Below are positions 15,272 through 16,956 of a stretch of 16,956 nt of DNA, piece by piece. The DNA is from SZUA-430 sp044375275 (GTDB taxonomy: Bacteria > Pseudomonadota > Alphaproteobacteria > Micropepsales > Micropepsaceae). The notes beneath the pieces were generated by a model. It was not told the DNA's origin. It searched no databases and saw only the letters and a program-made list of their open reading frames with translations. The position numbers and the translations under genes are program-made. The stretch lies in contig JBILMZ010000057.1 of NCBI GenBank assembly GCA_044375275.1, positions 1 through 16,956 of the forward strand, in the 5' to 3' direction. Each line of letters opens with the position of its first letter. The first letter of the stretch is position 1.

Positions 15272-16134
15272 TGTCCGATCCAAACAACACGATTGCTTTC
15301 CAGGGCGAACTTGGCGCGAACTCGCACATGGCGTGCCAGGAAGTGTATCCGACGATGACGGCGCTTCCGTGCGCTACATTCGAGGATGTCTTTGCCGCCG
15401 TGAAAGAGAGGCAGGCCCGCCTTGCGATGCTGCCGATCGAGAATTCGCTGCACGGACGCATCACTGACATCCATCACCTGCTGCCGGAGTCCGGGCTCTA
15501 CATCATTGGCGAGCATTTCCTGCGCATCCATCACCAGTTGATGGGCGTGAAGGGGGCCAAGCTTGCCGGGATCAAGTCGGTGATGAGCCAGATCCCCGCG
15601 CTGGGCCAATGCCGAAACATCATCCGGGAAATGGGCCTGAAGATGATCATCGGCGCAGATACGGCCGGTTCGGCGCGACAGGTCGGCGAGATGAAGGATC
15701 CGAGCGTTGCGGCGCTGGCGTCGCGGCTTGCTGCCGAGATCTATGGTCTCGATATCCTGAAGGCCGATGTCGAGGATGCGCTCCACAACACGACGCGGTT
15801 CCTGATCATGGCGCGCGATGCGGATGACGCGGAAGCGGGCAGCGGCGATGTCATCACGACCTTTGTGTTCCGTGTACGGAACGTTCCCGCGGCGCTCTAC
15901 AAGGCGATGGGCGGATTTGCGACCAATGGCGTGAACATGACGAAGCTGGAGTCGTACCAGCTCGAAGGCTCGTTCAACGCCACGCAGTTCTATGCCGACA
16001 TTGCCGGGCACCCGGAAGAGCGCAATGTGCGGCTCGCGCTGGAAGAGCTGCAGTTCTTCTGCACGCATCTGCGCGTGGTTGGTGTCTATCCGGCACATCC
16101 GTTCCGCAAGACGCTGGTGCAGCCGGTGGGGTAG
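15268..16134 (+). CDS. pheA: Prephenate dehydratase
   Basis: PheA converts prephenate to phenylpyruvate in phenylalanine synthesis. The 288-residue product is the monofunctional type without a chorismate mutase domain. The catalytic domain (about 8-185) starts with IAFQGELGANSH at 9-20. It has LPIENSLHG at 55-63 and the signature HNTTRF at 173-178, with the catalytic Thr-Arg-Phe at 176-178. A regulatory ACT domain follows (about 196-275), with GVNMTKLESYQ at 221-231. This has ESYQ in place of the ESRP found in E. coli PheA. Two ATGs (15268 and 15271) are possible; GGAAGG at 15258-15263 is four and seven bases away, so the second may be used. It overlaps kdsB by four bases, implying coupled translation. 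Confidence 0.95.
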   Translation: MMSDPNNTIAFQGELGANSHMACQEVYPTMTALPCATFEDVFAAVKERQARLAMLPIENSLHGRITDIHHLLPESGLYIIGEHFLRIHHQLMGVKGAKLAGIKSVMSQIPALGQCRNIIREMGLKMIIGADTAGSARQVGEMKDPSVAALASRLAAEIYGLDILKADVEDALHNTTRFLIMARDADDAEAGSGDVITTFVFRVRNVPAALYKAMGGFATNGVNMTKLESYQLEGSFNATQFYADIAGHPEERNVRLALEELQFFCTHLRVVGVYPAHPFRKTLVQPVG

Positions 16135-16135
16135 G

Positions 16136-16297
16136 CCCCCTTCGTCTGCAGCCTGCCTACGCCAAGGCTTCGGCAGGCGCAGCCACTTCCCCCGTAAACG
16201 GGGGAAGAAAACTCGGAGGGCGCCTCAAGTCTTTTCTTCCCCCGTTTACGGGGGAAGTGCCTGCGCATCGCATCAGCGATGCTGCAGGCGAAGGGGG
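16136..16297. repeat. Nested palindromic intergenic element (REP/MITE-like)
   Basis: The 162 bases form a hierarchy of inverted repeats. The outer arms of 17 bases (16136-16152 and 16281-16297) match at 16 positions. Inside them are a left hairpin (16151-16157 with 16172-16178, GCCTGCC/GGCAGGC) and a right hairpin (16259-16288, GCCTGC...GCAGGC with CATCGC/GCGATG inside). The centre has perfect 28-base inverted arms (16184-16211 and 16232-16259) around a 20-base spacer. Each central arm itself contains a 22-base palindrome CTTCCCCCGT-AA-ACGGGGGAAG (AA or TT centre; 16186-16207 and 16236-16257). The spacer also folds (GAGG/CCTC). The element starts one base after the pheA stop and ends directly at the nudC stop. 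It may also terminate both transcripts. Confidence 0.8.
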
Positions 16298-16956
16298 TCA
16301 GTCCCCCTCCATCCAGCTCTTCACCAGTTGGTGGGCGATGGCGAGGGCGGGGGGCATTCTCAGGTCGTTGGTTCCTTTCACCATGGCGGCGCGGATCTGG
16401 TCCTTGGTGAACCACTTTGCTTCCGACAGCTCGTTGCCGTCGAGGATGATCTGCGTTGTCTTCGCGCGGGCGTAGCAGCCGATCATCAGCGATGAGGGAT
16501 AGGGCCAGGGCTGCGTGGAGTGGAAGCTCACCTGGTCGATCTCGATGCCGGCTTCTTCCTTGCACTCGCGCGCGACGGCTTCCTCGATGGTTTCGCCGGG
16601 TTCGATGAATCCGGCGAGGGCCGAGAAGAAACCTGCGGGCCATTTCGGCTGGCGTCCCATGAGGCAGGTGTCACCATTGGTCGGGAGCATGATCACGACG
16701 GGGTCGGTGCGCGGGAAGTGTTCGGTCTTGCAGGCTGAGCATACGCGCTTGTAGCCCGCATCTGCGACGGTGGTCGTCGCACCGCAATTCGCGCAGAAGC
16801 CGTGGCGCTGGTGCCAGTCGATCAGCGACTTGGCCTGGGCGAGGATCGCGGCGTCGCCGATGTCGATCTCCTCGGCGACGGTCCTCAGGTCGGCAAAGGT
16901 TCCGAGGCCCGCGAGCGCGCCGGTGCGTTCCGGGTCCTGCATGCCCGAGATGTCGA
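16298..16956 (-). CDS. nudC: NAD(H) pyrophosphatase NudC (5' end outside window)
   Basis: This Nudix hydrolase splits NADH/NAD to NMN(H) and AMP, and in E. coli also removes NAD caps from RNA. The frame is open to the right edge, so the N-terminus is missing; the Met at 16942 is internal. Numbered from that Met, a zinc ribbon has C50, C53, C68 and C71 (CANCG and CSACK). The Nudix box at 111-133 fits G-x5-E-x7-RExxEExG completely. The motif TQPWPYPSS at 143-151 matches the NADH-diphosphatase signature SQPWPFPxS with conservative changes. A normal C-terminal helix ends the protein. The gene is convergent with pheA, and its stop codon abuts the palindromic element. Confidence 0.92.
   Translation of the reverse strand, partial: DISGMQDPERTGALAGLGTFADLRTVAEEIDIGDAAILAQAKSLIDWHQRHGFCANCGATTTVADAGYKRVCSACKTEHFPRTDPVVIMLPTNGDTCLMGRQPKWPAGFFSALAGFIEPGETIEEAVARECKEEAGIEIDQVSFHSTQPWPYPSSLMIGCYARAKTTQIILDGNELSEAKWFTKDQIRAAMVKGTNDLRMPPALAIAHQLVKSWMEGD

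Noticed and set aside
15064..16098. Open frame of 344 codons on the - strand opposite kdsB/pheA
   Set aside because: Antisense shadow. The + strand encodes complete, motif-supported KdsB and PheA across the same bases, and the shadow product (His- and Arg-rich) shows no family motif.

Overview
The window looks like a chromosomal segment of a high-GC alphaproteobacterium. The evidence is the Caulobacter-type cpa/tad pilus gene order, a CtrA-like site ahead of it, and the arrangement of membrane cytochrome c, kdsB and pheA, which from memory is common in alphaproteobacteria. A Caulobacterales/Hyphomonadaceae-like source is plausible, but the sequence alone does not fix genus or family. I see no tRNA, rRNA, CRISPR array, transposase or phage gene.

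Region 1 (1-7940, + strand) is most of a Flp/Tad type IVc pilus operon: cpaB, cpaC (secretin), cpaD (lipoprotein), cpaE (TadZ-like localisation ATPase), cpaF (TadA motor ATPase), tadB and tadC (inner-membrane platform). Spacings are short throughout. The pilin (pilA/flp), the prepilin peptidase (cpaA) and the minor pilins (tadE/F/G) are not in the window. Downstream, a TadD-like TPR lipoprotein lies on the opposite strand (8040-9314), and the two convergent units share a bidirectional terminator at 7991-8020.

Region 2 (9473-12544, + strand) runs divergently from the tadD-like gene. It holds an orphan TAXI-type solute-binding protein, a DUF1648-like membrane protein and an M17 leucyl aminopeptidase, with gaps of 21 and 36 bases, so it is probably one transcript. 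No TRAP permease gene is present.

Region 3 (12635-14330, - strand) holds a membrane-anchored class I cytochrome c followed 16 bases later by a GhrA-type 2-hydroxyacid dehydrogenase. Region 4 (14519-16134, + strand) is kdsB and pheA overlapping by ATGA. Region 5 (16298 to the right edge, - strand) is a NudC-type NADH pyrophosphatase whose 5' end lies outside the window.

The most striking non-coding structure is a 162-base nested palindromic element at 16136-16297. It fills almost the entire gap between the convergent pheA and nudC stop codons. There is no gene-free stretch longer than 300 bases; the longest, 14331-14518, is a divergent promoter region. I find no convincing new multi-gene system. 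The least explained gene cluster is TAXI/DUF1648/M17.
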